A stretch of 64,000 bases of DNA from Paenibacillus assamensis DSM 18201 (GCF_000422445.1 NZ_AULU01000006.1:124001-188000), one strand, 5' to 3'; counted from the stretch's first letter, positions 47,651 to 58,029 are shown. Numbers and translations: made by a program. The notes: generated by a model from the letters alone, not told the origin.

Positions 47651-49512
47651 GGACCACAACAGCTGCATCGACTTCGCAGCATGAGTCAGAAGCGATTGCG
47701 CGTGAAGCCCAGAAAAATCCTTCGCGATTTGTATATCCAGATGATGAACTTATTGAGAAGCCGTTCAACTGGGCTCAAATGCGCAGGCTGTTCGCTTATA
47801 TGCGACCGTACAAGCGTCAGCTGCTTCCTGCACTGATCGTACTTATTATCGTAGATACACTGACGAAGTTGTCAATTCCGTTTCTCATTAGTTATGCGAT
47901 TGATTCAGCTATTGCTCCGTCAAATGGCATGGATCCGTCTCTTAGAATGCTGTATATCGTGGCTGGTACCGTACTTGGCTTGTACATTGTTCAATGGGCT
48001 GCAAATACATATCGCATTAAGTTTATGAGTATGATTGGTCAACGCATTATTTATGATTTACGTGCTGATTTGTTCAAGCATATACAGACGTTGTCTTTCC
48101 GTTTCTATGATAAGCGTCCTGCAGGTTCCGTCCTCGTACGTATTACGAATGATGTGAACTCTTTGCAAGATTTGTTTACCAATGGGGCTATAAACGTTTT
48201 AGTTGATTTGCTTCAATTGGCAGGGATCGTCATTATATTAATGTTCTTAAATGTAAAATTAGCTATCGCGGTTATGATTACTGTACCGATTATGTTCGTT
48301 GTTTCTACGCGATTGCGCCGTCATATTCGCATGGCTTGGCAAGATGTTCGCATTAAGCAATCTCGCATTAATTCTCATTTGAATGAAGCGATTCAAGGGA
48401 TGCGAGTGACACAAGCTTATGCGCAAGAACAAGAGAACATGAAGTTTTTTGATAAAATGAACCGCATCAATAAAGCTTCCTTTGACCGGGCTTCGATGAT
48501 GAATCAAACGTTTAGCCCGATTATTGAGGTTACGAGCGCAATTGGAGGATTCATATTATTCTGGTATGGCTCGCATTTAATTCAAGTTGGAGCTATTACG
48601 GTTGGGATATTGTTCGCGTTCGCGCAGTATGTAGGGAACTTCTGGGAACCGATTAACCGTCTAGGTATGATGTATTCTCAAATGTTGATTGCTATGGCTT
48701 CGTCAGAGCGCATATTTGAGTTTATGGACGAGAAGCCAAATGTGGATGAGAATAAAGAATCAAAGCAGCTGCCTGTTGTAAAGGGAGATATTCAGCTCGA
48801 CAACGTTGTGTTTGAATATGAAGCTGGCCGTCCTGCAATACGAAATATCTCCTTCGATGTGGAAGCAGGGCAATCCATTGCTCTTGTTGGCCATACAGGC
48901 TCAGGTAAAACGACGATTATTAGTTTAATTAGTCGGTTTTACGATCCGACAGAGGGACGTGTACTCGTTGATGGTCATGATATACGTGAAGTACAATTGA
49001 ACAGCTTGCGGACACAGATCGGTATCGTTATGCAAGACACGTTTATATTTTCGGGTACTATACGTGAGAACATCCGCTTCGGTCGACTAGATGCAACAGA
49101 TGAGGAAGTGGAGGCAGCTGCACGTTCTGTTCATGCTCATGAGTTTATTGAGAAGTTGCCAATGGGCTATGATACAGAGGTGCAAGAGCGCGGAAGTGCC
49201 CTTTCTATGGGACAGCGGCAGTTGTTGTCATTCGCTAGAGCGCTGCTTGCGGATCCGAGAATTCTTATTTTGGATGAGGCGACAGCAAGTATTGATACCG
49301 ATACGGAAATTAAAATTCAACATGCGTTGAAGACATTGCTTAAAGGGCGTACTTCCTTTATCATTGCGCATCGATTATCAACCATTCGAGATTGCGACCG
49401 TATTATTGTACTGAATCAAGGTGTTATTCAAGAACAAGGCTCGCATGATCAACTGATGGATAAACAAGGCACGTATTATGGTTTGGTAGCTGCTCAATTC
49501 AAGTACATGTAA
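47647..49512 (+). CDS. ABC exporter half-transporter, subunit B (degenerate signature motif)
   Basis: The 621-residue partner has a polar N-terminal extension of about 45 residues, six membrane helices (about 55-345) and a nucleotide-binding domain (about 375-615). Walker A is GHTGSGKTT and Walker B is LILDEATASID with an intact glutamate. The signature is LSMGQRQL instead of LSGGQ. The consensus ATP site therefore uses this subunit's Walker motifs with the LSGGQ of subunit A. A hairpin terminator follows. Confidence 0.92.
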   Translation: MRTTTAASTSQHESEAIAREAQKNPSRFVYPDDELIEKPFNWAQMRRLFAYMRPYKRQLLPALIVLIIVDTLTKLSIPFLISYAIDSAIAPSNGMDPSLRMLYIVAGTVLGLYIVQWAANTYRIKFMSMIGQRIIYDLRADLFKHIQTLSFRFYDKRPAGSVLVRITNDVNSLQDLFTNGAINVLVDLLQLAGIVIILMFLNVKLAIAVMITVPIMFVVSTRLRRHIRMAWQDVRIKQSRINSHLNEAIQGMRVTQAYAQEQENMKFFDKMNRINKASFDRASMMNQTFSPIIEVTSAIGGFILFWYGSHLIQVGAITVGILFAFAQYVGNFWEPINRLGMMYSQMLIAMASSERIFEFMDEKPNVDENKESKQLPVVKGDIQLDNVVFEYEAGRPAIRNISFDVEAGQSIALVGHTGSGKTTIISLISRFYDPTEGRVLVDGHDIREVQLNSLRTQIGIVMQDTFIFSGTIRENIRFGRLDATDEEVEAAARSVHAHEFIEKLPMGYDTEVQERGSALSMGQRQLLSFARALLADPRILILDEATASIDTDTEIKIQHALKTLLKGRTSFIIAHRLSTIRDCDRIIVLNQGVIQEQGSHDQLMDKQGTYYGLVAAQFKYM

Positions 49513-49565
49513 TTTAGTGAGGATTGTGCGTGTACGACTATTGCATTTTCTGTATTCTACTAATT

Positions 49566-49608
49566 AAGAAGCTGTCCTACACCAAGTTGGTGAGGGACAG
49601 CTTCTTTT
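49566..49608 (+). terminator. Rho-independent terminator after the ABC exporter operon
   Basis: The arms AAGAAGCTGTCC (49566-49577) and GGACAGCTTCTT (49595-49606) are perfect 12-mers with an inner CACCAA/TTGGTG stem, running into TTTT. The convergent protease gene ends 16 bases further on. Confidence 0.85.
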
Positions 49609-49623
49609 ACGTACAGATGTTAC

Positions 49624-51939
49624 TTACATGGTATTATGTCGTGGATTTTCGTGTGATGTGATTATGCCTCGGTTTATCGTAAATGAAATTGCTGTAGATG
49701 TAATTGGTGTCTGTGATGTTCCTATAGTAGGGATAATTGTATACGCTCCATCTGGCAATTGGACCTTGCGGTTATCTTTTAAGACGGTTCCGTTCCAATT
49801 GCGTACTTCGTAGTGTCCGCGCTTCGTAATTCCTGATCGCTCTTGGATCGTTCCCATGTCGCCGTATACTGCATGTTGAACACTCAAATTCAAATGTTGG
49901 ATAGATTCGCGTACACTATATTCAATATTTGCTGTAGGTTGATTTGTGTTCAACACATTCGGTGTCATTTTAAGAGAAAATACGGGTGGTAATGTATATC
50001 GGTCTCCAATAAATACACTAAAAGGGACTCGTAAGATGTGTCCGCTTGTTGCTTCCGTTAGGATAATGTGTCCAAAGCTGCTTCCCTCGGTTACATTTTC
50101 AGGTACTTGTAATTGAATAGAAATGTCAGCTTGTTCTCCAGCGCGCAATGGGACGGTTGTATCGTAAGTTGCATCAAGAACTGAAATGGTGACAGGTGAT
50201 TGGTTTGTCTGTTGCTCAGATGCCTCTTTGTAATATGGATCTGCTATATCGGCTGTATTGTGATTTGGTCCATCGAACTGGATGGATATGTTATACACTT
50301 GGTTTTTATCTACGATATCTTTAAGTATCAGTTCACGCTGAATGTTAGCACCAGGCATAACTTGTCCAAAAGAAAGGCTGCCTGTGTAATAGTCATCAGG
50401 TTGAGCGTTATTCGTAACATTGGTCGTAGCTTGTATGAGTGCAATTGCTTCAGCTTCCAGTACAGTTGGGATGGATAATCGACCTGCTCCTTGGTCGTGG
50501 ATCTTGTACCTTTTTCCAGCTGCATCTGTAAGCGGTACTGCATTGTTCATAAGTATAGATTTGATTTCTCCTGGTTCAAAATAACTACCTTCTATTTCTG
50601 CTTTGTTCAACAGTAACGCGGCGGTACCAGCGACATGTGGAGCAGCCATACTTGTGCCATTTGTTTCTTTGTAGGCATTGGAGTAATCACCATCCCATGA
50701 AGGGACTGTAGAACGAATCTTTGTACCAGGAGCTACAAGATCGGGTTTAATCTCGTAGTCTGGCAAAGATGGCCCACGAGAGCTAAATGGTGCAATCTGC
50801 TGTTGGTTGATGTTTGTACTCGTGGAAGCTCCCACAGCAATAGCTTGATGTGCACCAGTAGGGTGGGTGACACTATATTCACCAGGCCCTCGATTGCCAT
50901 TGGAGGTGACGGCTATAACTCCTGACATGGCAGCATTATTTAGAGCTACTGTGTCCGCTGTATACTGTGAATTGCTTTCGCCGCTTAAGGATAGATTGAT
51001 GATGTCCATATCGTCTTTTACTGCTTGTTCAATCGCAGCAACGATGTGTTCGGTTGTTCCTTTTTTATACGGGCCAAGTACGCGATAGGCGTAAAGTTCC
51101 GCTTCCGGTGCAACTCCGCGAACAGAGCCGTACGGACCATTTGGTGTGCTAGGGTTACCACGACCTACCAATACACCAGCTACAAATGTCCCATGCACCG
51201 TCGCGTATTTAGCATTTTCTTCAGCTGTGAGGTCAGGCCTAGGTTGTGTCTCCATCGGATCTTTATCGTTATCTACAAAGTCGTAACCTCCTCGATAGGC
51301 CTTCGCCAAGCTTGGATGGCGATAATCGACGCCAGAATCAATAACACCAACTCGTATTCCTTTTCCTTTGAAACCTAGATTCCATAGTGCTGACACCCCG
51401 ATAATATCATGGCTAATCGTTGTATTTGAAGTAGGATGCTGCATGCTAGCTTCTGCATCGGCGTAGGTTAAAGGGGTTTCGTGAAAGATTTGATTTGGAT
51501 AAATAGCTTTCACATGAGGCAGCTGCAATAATTGATCCACCTCATGTTGTGGAAGTTGAATCGATACGCCATTAAACACTTGAACATACTGATGATTAAT
51601 TTGTGCTTGCGAGCTTTGCAGCAGGGATTGTTTGAAATCAGCTTGTTCTCTGTTAATTTGTTGCTTATACGTTTGCGTTTGCGAACGTGCCACAAGTCCA
51701 TTTTTGGCTTTGAGGTCGTGCACTTTCAATGGATCACTATGTAATTCAACAAGTACGGTAATTGGCGTACTGCTTGTTTTGTCGTAGTTCGTTACATAAC
51801 TTTTAGGAGTTAGTATTGGATTGGGCAACGGGACTTGCGGGTGTCCTAACGCAGCTAGACTGGATGAGGGGAGTAGAATTCCAATGCATAAGCTAATACT
51901 TAGTAATTTCAAATACCACTTGTTATTCATTTGATTCAT
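49624..51939 (-). CDS. Secreted subtilisin-like serine protease (S8)
   Basis: The 771-residue protein has a signal peptide (to about residue 30), an I9-type propeptide (about 55-155) and an S8 catalytic domain with the triad Asp201 (VIDSGVDYRHP), His249 (VHGTFVAG) and Ser430 (NGTSMAAPHVAG). HGTHVAG is altered to HGTFVAG, which keeps the catalytic histidine. A beta-rich C-terminal region follows with Fn3-like character, and there is no anchor. The ATG at 51939 follows AGGAGG at 8 bases. It is a paralogue of the larger protease upstream (same propeptide and core) but lacks its PA insert and SLH tail. Confidence 0.92.
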   Translation of the reverse strand: MNQMNNKWYLKLLSISLCIGILLPSSSLAALGHPQVPLPNPILTPKSYVTNYDKTSSTPITVLVELHSDPLKVHDLKAKNGLVARSQTQTYKQQINREQADFKQSLLQSSQAQINHQYVQVFNGVSIQLPQHEVDQLLQLPHVKAIYPNQIFHETPLTYADAEASMQHPTSNTTISHDIIGVSALWNLGFKGKGIRVGVIDSGVDYRHPSLAKAYRGGYDFVDNDKDPMETQPRPDLTAEENAKYATVHGTFVAGVLVGRGNPSTPNGPYGSVRGVAPEAELYAYRVLGPYKKGTTEHIVAAIEQAVKDDMDIINLSLSGESNSQYTADTVALNNAAMSGVIAVTSNGNRGPGEYSVTHPTGAHQAIAVGASTSTNINQQQIAPFSSRGPSLPDYEIKPDLVAPGTKIRSTVPSWDGDYSNAYKETNGTSMAAPHVAGTAALLLNKAEIEGSYFEPGEIKSILMNNAVPLTDAAGKRYKIHDQGAGRLSIPTVLEAEAIALIQATTNVTNNAQPDDYYTGSLSFGQVMPGANIQRELILKDIVDKNQVYNISIQFDGPNHNTADIADPYYKEASEQQTNQSPVTISVLDATYDTTVPLRAGEQADISIQLQVPENVTEGSSFGHIILTEATSGHILRVPFSVFIGDRYTLPPVFSLKMTPNVLNTNQPTANIEYSVRESIQHLNLSVQHAVYGDMGTIQERSGITKRGHYEVRNWNGTVLKDNRKVQLPDGAYTIIPTIGTSQTPITSTAISFTINRGIITSHENPRHNTM

Positions 51940-52112
51940 CAATTAGGCCTCCTAGTTGTTTGTTCTAGATAAGTGATTAAGGATTGAGGCTTTTCAGCGG
52001 GCGCGAAAGGGAATGCAGGTAATGCAGGTAATCGAAGTGCAGTAAATACAAATTACCCCATATATTAGACGGTGAAACAATAATGATTACGAGAAATTAA
52101 AGTTGGAAGAGG

Positions 52113-52171
52113 CGAAAAAATAAGAAGCTATCCCTCCTCGTAGAAGTCTACGGTTGGAATAGCCTCTTATT
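52113..52171 (-). terminator. Rho-independent terminator after the large protease gene
   Basis: On the minus strand, TAAGAGGCTATTCC pairs with GGGATAGCTTCTTA across a 21-nt loop and is followed by TTTTTT. Confidence 0.85.
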
Positions 52172-52189
52172 TAATAATTGTGTTTAAAA

Positions 52190-55100
52190 TTATTTGTGCT
52201 GGTGCTGCAAATGCTCCAATACACGATGGAGAATAGCAGCTGCTTCAGCACGTGTTACGAGTGCTTTAGGGTTGAATAGATTTTTGTCTGTGCCACGGAT
52301 AAAGCCTTGCTCAACTGCATAAGCGATTGCAGCTTGGGCATCAGCGCTAATCTTGTTGCTGTCTTTGAATGTAAGCTTCTTCGTCGTTGATTTGAGATCA
52401 GCTTTCAAAGCTTGAACAAGCAATACAGCAACTTGTTCGCGTGTAAGGTTCGTAAATGCACCTTTTTCTTTCGCACGATCATTCCACTTTAGTGTTGAAC
52501 CAAGTAAACGATCCAACAAGGACAGCCATTCAGCTTGATTTACGTTGTCGTTCGGCTTGAATGTGTTAGGCGTCGTTTTGCCTGCGATCAAATGGTGAGC
52601 CGCAAGCACTTCAATGCGATCTTTTGCCCAATGCTTTGCAAGATCAGAGAAAGATTTTTCATAAGAGCCTAATGTGAAGATAGTGCCAGATTTATCTACA
52701 TTAACATGTAGATACCCTGTTGCTGGCTTAAGACCAGCATTCAAGTAAGTTAGTTTGTCGCTGTAAGTAGCGTCGTAAACGCCTACTTTACGCGGATCTT
52801 TTGCCACTGCGGCATCAATTTTGAGACCGACTAGCAATGGAGCTTTCCATGTTTGCTTGTTTGTTGCGAATTTCAATGTTGGTGCAGCTTGTTTCACACC
52901 TGCCACAGCAGAAGTGGAAGGAGCATTCTTTTGAGAGATAATGAACTTGATGCCATCTTTGTCAGCTAGTTCGCTGAGTGTTTCGTTGTATGCTTGAATA
53001 TCAACGGTAGTACCGTTTACGCGCAATGTTTTCTTGGCGTCAATAAGCGCTTTAGCAATAGAGCTGGACAGCTGGATCTCAACTTGCTCGTATTTCGTGA
53101 AGTCTACGTCAGATACATCAAGTTGAACTTGCTTCACATCTTTGTTGTCCAATTGAGCCTTAATTACGCTGTCTTCTACCGCTAAGATCGCATTTTTCTT
53201 ACTGTCTTTGGTGGACTCCGTTAACGTTCCTGCTTTTAGTTTAGTTCCTGATGGAGCAGAAGGGAAATATCCGCCGCCTGAGTAGTTGTTACCTGGGTTT
53301 GGTTTTTCAGGTGCAGGTTTAACTACTTTTATTAAGATAGGTGCATAAGGTACAACAGCCTCTACTTTATCTGCTGAACTTAACAACTTAATGTTTTGGA
53401 CATCAAATAAATAAGAGCCTGCTTCTTTTGCTTTGAACGTTAGGCTGACAAGATTATCGACGCCTTTAGCAGCCCCATTGGAAAGGCTTACTGCATAATC
53501 GAGTCTCTTCTTATTAGGACCAAAATCAACAATGTTTGATTGAATCGATAATGGTACACCAGGATTATGCTGCTGTTGGTAGGTAGCCAACGTTACACTT
53601 TGCTGAATATTACTAAGTTCCAACTCAAACTTTTTATCGTACAATACGCTAAAGTTAGCTGCATAAACCGCCTCAGTGGCTGTAACCTTTACATCTACGC
53701 GGAACGTATCTCCCACCTTAACTTCAGAAGCAGATGAAATGGCTCCTACAGCTGGTGAGTCAGGCTTATAATTAAATTCGATAATTTGTGGTTCAGTGAG
53801 TCCGTTTCCAGCTAAATCATATACAAATATTCCAAGTGCATTTGCGCCATACTTTAATGGCACATCTACTTTAAAATCACCGTTGTCGTAGACCTCTCCC
53901 TTAAAGTAGCTTGCAGAGCCATCCGGATTGATTGCTGCTATTTCTACACCAATGATATTTTTAAGTGGTTCTGTTGCAGGTAGCAGATCGATTAGTAAAT
54001 CGCTATCGATTGTACCACTAATCGTACCATGAGTAGGCTTACCTTTAATTACTCCTGGTTCATTTAATGTATAGTCTGGAGCTGTATTATCTACAATAAG
54101 TCCACTTCTAGCATTGAGTAACAGCTTAGAATCAACTTTAGGAACCAAATAATAGAAACCATCTTTGAGTGAAACGGATGCATTGTCTTTCTTCACTGTT
54201 CCATTCCATTTGCTGAATTCATAATATCCTTTATTGACACTGCCATTTGATTCTAGAATCGTACCTTGTTCGTTGTAAACAGCATCCACTACACTGATGG
54301 CTAGTTGATTTACTTTTTCAGCAACCCCATACTCAACATCAATAACATCCTGCACGCCATCCCCATTTGGAGAGAAGTAAAGTTTAGAAGGAGTGACAGT
54401 AGGTACTGATGGCAGAACGTAATCTTCACCAACATAAGCGCTGTACGGAAGACGTAAAGTATGATTGCTTGTAGTCTCCTTTAGTATTACAGCCCCTTCA
54501 TATACACCTTTAGCTGCATTAGTAGGCACATTCAGCGTAAGTTTGAATGAAGCTTGACCGCCAGCTGTAAGGTTCACCTGAGTTTGATCCGCAGTTACGG
54601 TAACATTCGGGGAACCGCTGATTGTTTCCACAGAAACATCATACACTTGGCCTTTGTTGGCAATATCTTTGAGTGTTACTTGTTTTTCAGATGCTGCACC
54701 GACATTTACTTGACCAAATGATACACTACCAGTGGAATATTCATCAGGTACATAATCTTTTGTTGCATCTGTCGTGTATCCTACTGAAGCAACAGCTTCT
54801 GCTTGTAGGATTCTAGGAAGGTCCACACGACCTGCGCCTTGAGAGGCAATATCATAGGTTTGACCTTCGCGTGTTTTAACAGAAACTGCATTATTCGTAA
54901 TGAGTGACTTGATTAAATCTGGATTTAATTCTTTTTGTTCCTTCTCGGCTTTTTCCTGTAATAGCGCTACAACACCAGCTATATGAGGAGCGGCCATACT
55001 TGTGCCATTGTTATCTTCATAAGCTTTTTCGTATTTGCCGTCAAAGGCCGGGACAGAGGAACGAATCGCTACGCCAGGTGCGAGAATATCAGGTTTAATT

Positions 55101-56707
55101 GCATATCCTGGCAAAGCAGGGCCGCGTGAACTAAAGCCAGCCACTAGATCCTGTTCGGTAACCGTTGAGTACGTTAGCTTTGTTGTTCCAGCAGCGAGCT
55201 TCGCTTTAATCGCTTCTCCATCTTTCTTCGTAATACCGAATGTAGGAACGGCTTTAGGATCAGGTACAGATGGGCTTAGCTCTCCGTCAGCATTGTTATG
55301 AATAAGAACGGCAGCAGCACCTGCAGCTGTAGCATTAAGCGCTTTTTCAACAAATGTAATCTCTCCACGGGAGATAAGAACCAGTTTTCCTTTAACATTT
55401 TTATTTGTAAAATCAGAAGTTTTACCAAGTCCCGCGAACACGACCTCAAGCTCTTGGTTATCTTGTAGGAACTTCTCATATGTAGCAATATTACCGTGAA
55501 TAGCGGTTGTACCAACACCGTGGAAATTAGCAGCTTTTAGTGGTGGTGTAGATGCGCCAACCGAAATCGCTTGATGCGCAGCACCTGGACTACCAACGGT
55601 ATAACCGTTAGGGCCTGAGTTTCCGTTCGAAATAACTACAGGGACTCCTACTATGGCAGCATTGTTAGCAGCTACGGAATCTGCTGTATATTCGAAGTTA
55701 GTAGGTGAGCCTAAGGATAGATTCAGAACGTCCATACCTTGCTCAACTGCTTTTTCAATCCCGGCGATAACAGAAGCAGTTGTACCACTACCATACTCAC
55801 CAAGTACGCGGTAAGCATAAAGATCGGCACCAGGTGCTACGCCTCGTACCCAACCTTTATCATAGTTAGGGATTTCGGGATTGCCTCGCCCTAAAATAGT
55901 TCCAGCGACATGAGTACCATGAGAGGTTTCTACGTTACGACCGTTTCTTGGTGGTTTCGCCGGATTAGGCTTAGTTTCATATGGATCGTTATCGTTGTCG
56001 ATAGTGTCATATCCGCCTTTGTAGGCATCCTTTAAGCTTGGGTGATTGTAATCAACCCCTGTATCGAGTACGCCGACCTTAATGTTTTTGCCCGTCACAT
56101 CAGCTTTCCAAAACAGAGGAGCACCGATATGCTTCGTCGATTCATCCATAAATGGATTCACATTTGCATCATCTTGGAATGGCAATGAATAGAACGTCTG
56201 ATTTGGATAAATTGCTTTTACACCTGGGAGTTTAAGTAGGTCTTCTACTTGCTGTCCCTTGATCTCAACGGCGAAGCCATTGAAAACTTGAGTGAATTGT
56301 TGATTAACCTTACCGTTTAACTCGGATTGAAGCGCGTATTTAAATTGTGCTTGTTCCACTTGCAAGTGTTGAATGGTGTCCTCACCATTCGCTAAAATGC
56401 CAGGGTTTTGTTGAGTCTGTTGAACTTTCACAGGCTCTGTTTGAAGTTCTACGATAACAGTGATCGGTTTATTACCTTCTGAATAAGCCTGAGGTAAATA
56501 ATTTTGGGGTTCTAATTTTGATAATTGTAACTTGATATCCTGCGGTAGTTGGGATGTTACTTTTAAGTTTTTAATTTTTTCAATCTCTGACAACTTGGAA
56601 GGTTGCCCTGCTTGCTCAGCTGCTGCAAAAGTTGGAAACAATAGGCTTGCAGTTAGCGTTAGGCTCATAAATGTAGCTAACGTTTTGCGGTAGGAAGTTG
56701 TACTCAA
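52190..56707 (-). CDS. Large cell-wall-anchored subtilisin-like protease (S8, PA, cohesin-like, SLH)
   Basis: The 1505-residue exoprotein has a signal peptide (to about residue 30), an I9 propeptide (about 80-175) and an S8 domain with Asp215, His263 (SHGTHVAG) and Ser570 (NGTSMAAPHIAG). A protease-associated (PA) domain is inserted at about 395-515. Fn3-like beta domains follow. A segment at about 1050-1170 (DTFRVDVKVTATEAVYAANF) resembles a cohesin domain, and a GNNYSGGGYFPS linker leads to C-terminal SLH motifs (about 1370-1500) for wall binding. The start is a TTG 7 bases after AAGGAGG. Such proteases degrade extracellular protein or process surface proteins; the actual substrate is unknown. 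Transcription ends in a T6 terminator before the smaller paralogue. Confidence 0.93.
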   Translation of the reverse strand: MSTTSYRKTLATFMSLTLTASLLFPTFAAAEQAGQPSKLSEIEKIKNLKVTSQLPQDIKLQLSKLEPQNYLPQAYSEGNKPITVIVELQTEPVKVQQTQQNPGILANGEDTIQHLQVEQAQFKYALQSELNGKVNQQFTQVFNGFAVEIKGQQVEDLLKLPGVKAIYPNQTFYSLPFQDDANVNPFMDESTKHIGAPLFWKADVTGKNIKVGVLDTGVDYNHPSLKDAYKGGYDTIDNDNDPYETKPNPAKPPRNGRNVETSHGTHVAGTILGRGNPEIPNYDKGWVRGVAPGADLYAYRVLGEYGSGTTASVIAGIEKAVEQGMDVLNLSLGSPTNFEYTADSVAANNAAIVGVPVVISNGNSGPNGYTVGSPGAAHQAISVGASTPPLKAANFHGVGTTAIHGNIATYEKFLQDNQELEVVFAGLGKTSDFTNKNVKGKLVLISRGEITFVEKALNATAAGAAAVLIHNNADGELSPSVPDPKAVPTFGITKKDGEAIKAKLAAGTTKLTYSTVTEQDLVAGFSSRGPALPGYAIKPDILAPGVAIRSSVPAFDGKYEKAYEDNNGTSMAAPHIAGVVALLQEKAEKEQKELNPDLIKSLITNNAVSVKTREGQTYDIASQGAGRVDLPRILQAEAVASVGYTTDATKDYVPDEYSTGSVSFGQVNVGAASEKQVTLKDIANKGQVYDVSVETISGSPNVTVTADQTQVNLTAGGQASFKLTLNVPTNAAKGVYEGAVILKETTSNHTLRLPYSAYVGEDYVLPSVPTVTPSKLYFSPNGDGVQDVIDVEYGVAEKVNQLAISVVDAVYNEQGTILESNGSVNKGYYEFSKWNGTVKKDNASVSLKDGFYYLVPKVDSKLLLNARSGLIVDNTAPDYTLNEPGVIKGKPTHGTISGTIDSDLLIDLLPATEPLKNIIGVEIAAINPDGSASYFKGEVYDNGDFKVDVPLKYGANALGIFVYDLAGNGLTEPQIIEFNYKPDSPAVGAISSASEVKVGDTFRVDVKVTATEAVYAANFSVLYDKKFELELSNIQQSVTLATYQQQHNPGVPLSIQSNIVDFGPNKKRLDYAVSLSNGAAKGVDNLVSLTFKAKEAGSYLFDVQNIKLLSSADKVEAVVPYAPILIKVVKPAPEKPNPGNNYSGGGYFPSAPSGTKLKAGTLTESTKDSKKNAILAVEDSVIKAQLDNKDVKQVQLDVSDVDFTKYEQVEIQLSSSIAKALIDAKKTLRVNGTTVDIQAYNETLSELADKDGIKFIISQKNAPSTSAVAGVKQAAPTLKFATNKQTWKAPLLVGLKIDAAVAKDPRKVGVYDATYSDKLTYLNAGLKPATGYLHVNVDKSGTIFTLGSYEKSFSDLAKHWAKDRIEVLAAHHLIAGKTTPNTFKPNDNVNQAEWLSLLDRLLGSTLKWNDRAKEKGAFTNLTREQVAVLLVQALKADLKSTTKKLTFKDSNKISADAQAAIAYAVEQGFIRGTDKNLFNPKALVTRAEAAAILHRVLEHLQHQHK

Positions 56708-57150
56708 ATAAAATCCTCCTTCAATAAATGGGGTTATAATACGATGATAGAGTTAAAACAATGAGGCATGAAGGAAAGCGCAGAACCTCCTTTCGAGGAT
56801 GAAGTGAACTGCATCTAACTGAGTACGATTCTAAGGTGTGCTTGTCTATGAGGTAATACTTCCTATTTTAATGTGAGAATTGACCAGTGTACATGGATTA
56901 TATTCCTAATTATATAGAAAAAAGTCCTGATTTTCGTTTAGGTAGCGAGGCGAAAAATGCAGAATTTGCAAGCTTTTTGTCAAATGGAATGAACTGGTTA
57001 TGTTTGCATTGTTTCAAGGAAATAGGTAATGTAAAGATATTGATTGGAAAAATATCGATATGAAGTATTGTAATCGTGTGAGGCGTCGTTCTCATGTGTT
57101 TGCGCGCTTGCACAGAGGGTTATATTTGAACAAAGAAACGAGGGGTATCT
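56708..57150. other. 443-bp divergent intergenic region
   Basis: It separates the large protease (minus) from the SGNH hydrolase (plus). It holds AAGGAGGA for the protease TTG start, an extra AAAGGAGGT on the minus strand about 75 bases further upstream with only an 11-codon reading frame after it, and AT-rich DNA. I saw no convincing gene, terminator or promoter pair. A 67-codon minus-strand frame at 56910-57113 has no binding site. Confidence 0.5.
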
Positions 57151-57963
57151 TTGAAGCGTAAACAATCTCGGCTGTGGTCGATTATTATGGCGGGGGGAGT
57201 GGCGACGACGTTGCTGTTTCTCTTAGGATTTGGTTTGGCTGTCGCAGATATTATAGCTCCTGCTTCCATACCATTTACAGAGAAACCTGAGTCTCAAGCA
57301 CCAATTGTTGAACCAGAACGTTCAGAGCAAGAAATAAATATTGTCTCCTTAGGAGATTCCTTGACTCGTGGGACAGGGGATGAGACAGGTCAAGGTTATG
57401 TTCGTCGTGCTGTCGCCCAGCTATCTAAGGAGCAAACGAAACCTGTTAAACTCGTAAATAATTTAGCTATTAATGGACAGCGTGCAGATCAACTAGCTGA
57501 ACGTTTGAAACAGCAATCTGTCGGCAATACATTGAAGCAAGCGAACGTTATTTTTCTAACCATAGGCGGCAATGATTTATTTCAAAGCGCACGCGATGAT
57601 CAGATGAGCAACAACCCATTGAACGCAGAATCTCTCAAGGTAAAAGTAGAAAAGGGGACGACTGATGCGATTCGGGTGCTGAAACAGATTAGAGAATGGA
57701 ATGAATCTGCACTTATCGTATATGTGGGATTGTACAATCCATTTTCTGATTTGAAAGAAATGCATCAAGATGGTAATGAAGTTGTTCAGCAATGGAATGA
57801 TACGATGTTTAATGAGATAAATAAAGATGCGAATATGATTATGATTCCGACACAAGATTTATTTGAGCGTAACATAGGAAAATATTTGTCTTCTGATCAT
57901 TTTCATCCGAATGGAATAGGGTACGAGGCGATTGCTACACGAGTGGTGCAAAGTATCAAATAA
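57151..57963 (+). CDS. SGNH/GDSL-family lipase or esterase, membrane-anchored or secreted
   Basis: The 270-residue protein has one N-terminal hydrophobic segment (about 10-35) that is either a signal anchor or an uncleaved signal peptide. The SGNH hydrolase blocks follow: GDSLTRG (block I, Ser), a glycine block in INGQRAD, GGNDL (block III, Asn) and DHFHPNG (block V, Asp/His). It should hydrolyse ester or acetyl groups outside the membrane, perhaps lipids or wall polymers. The start is a TTG 5 bases after CGAGGGG. Two ABC transporter genes follow 66 bases downstream on the same strand. Confidence 0.88.
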   Translation: MKRKQSRLWSIIMAGGVATTLLFLLGFGLAVADIIAPASIPFTEKPESQAPIVEPERSEQEINIVSLGDSLTRGTGDETGQGYVRRAVAQLSKEQTKPVKLVNNLAINGQRADQLAERLKQQSVGNTLKQANVIFLTIGGNDLFQSARDDQMSNNPLNAESLKVKVEKGTTDAIRVLKQIREWNESALIVYVGLYNPFSDLKEMHQDGNEVVQQWNDTMFNEINKDANMIMIPTQDLFERNIGKYLSSDHFHPNGIGYEAIATRVVQSIK

Positions 57964-58029
57964 GAAATGAGAAAGCAGTCAATTAGCGTGTAATGACTCG
58001 TTACAGTTAGATAAACAGGAGGCGGTCAT

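Noticed and set aside
56910-57113. 67-codon minus-strand frame in the protease/hydrolase gap
   Set aside because: No ribosome binding site, no recognisable domain, and AT-rich sequence typical of a promoter region.
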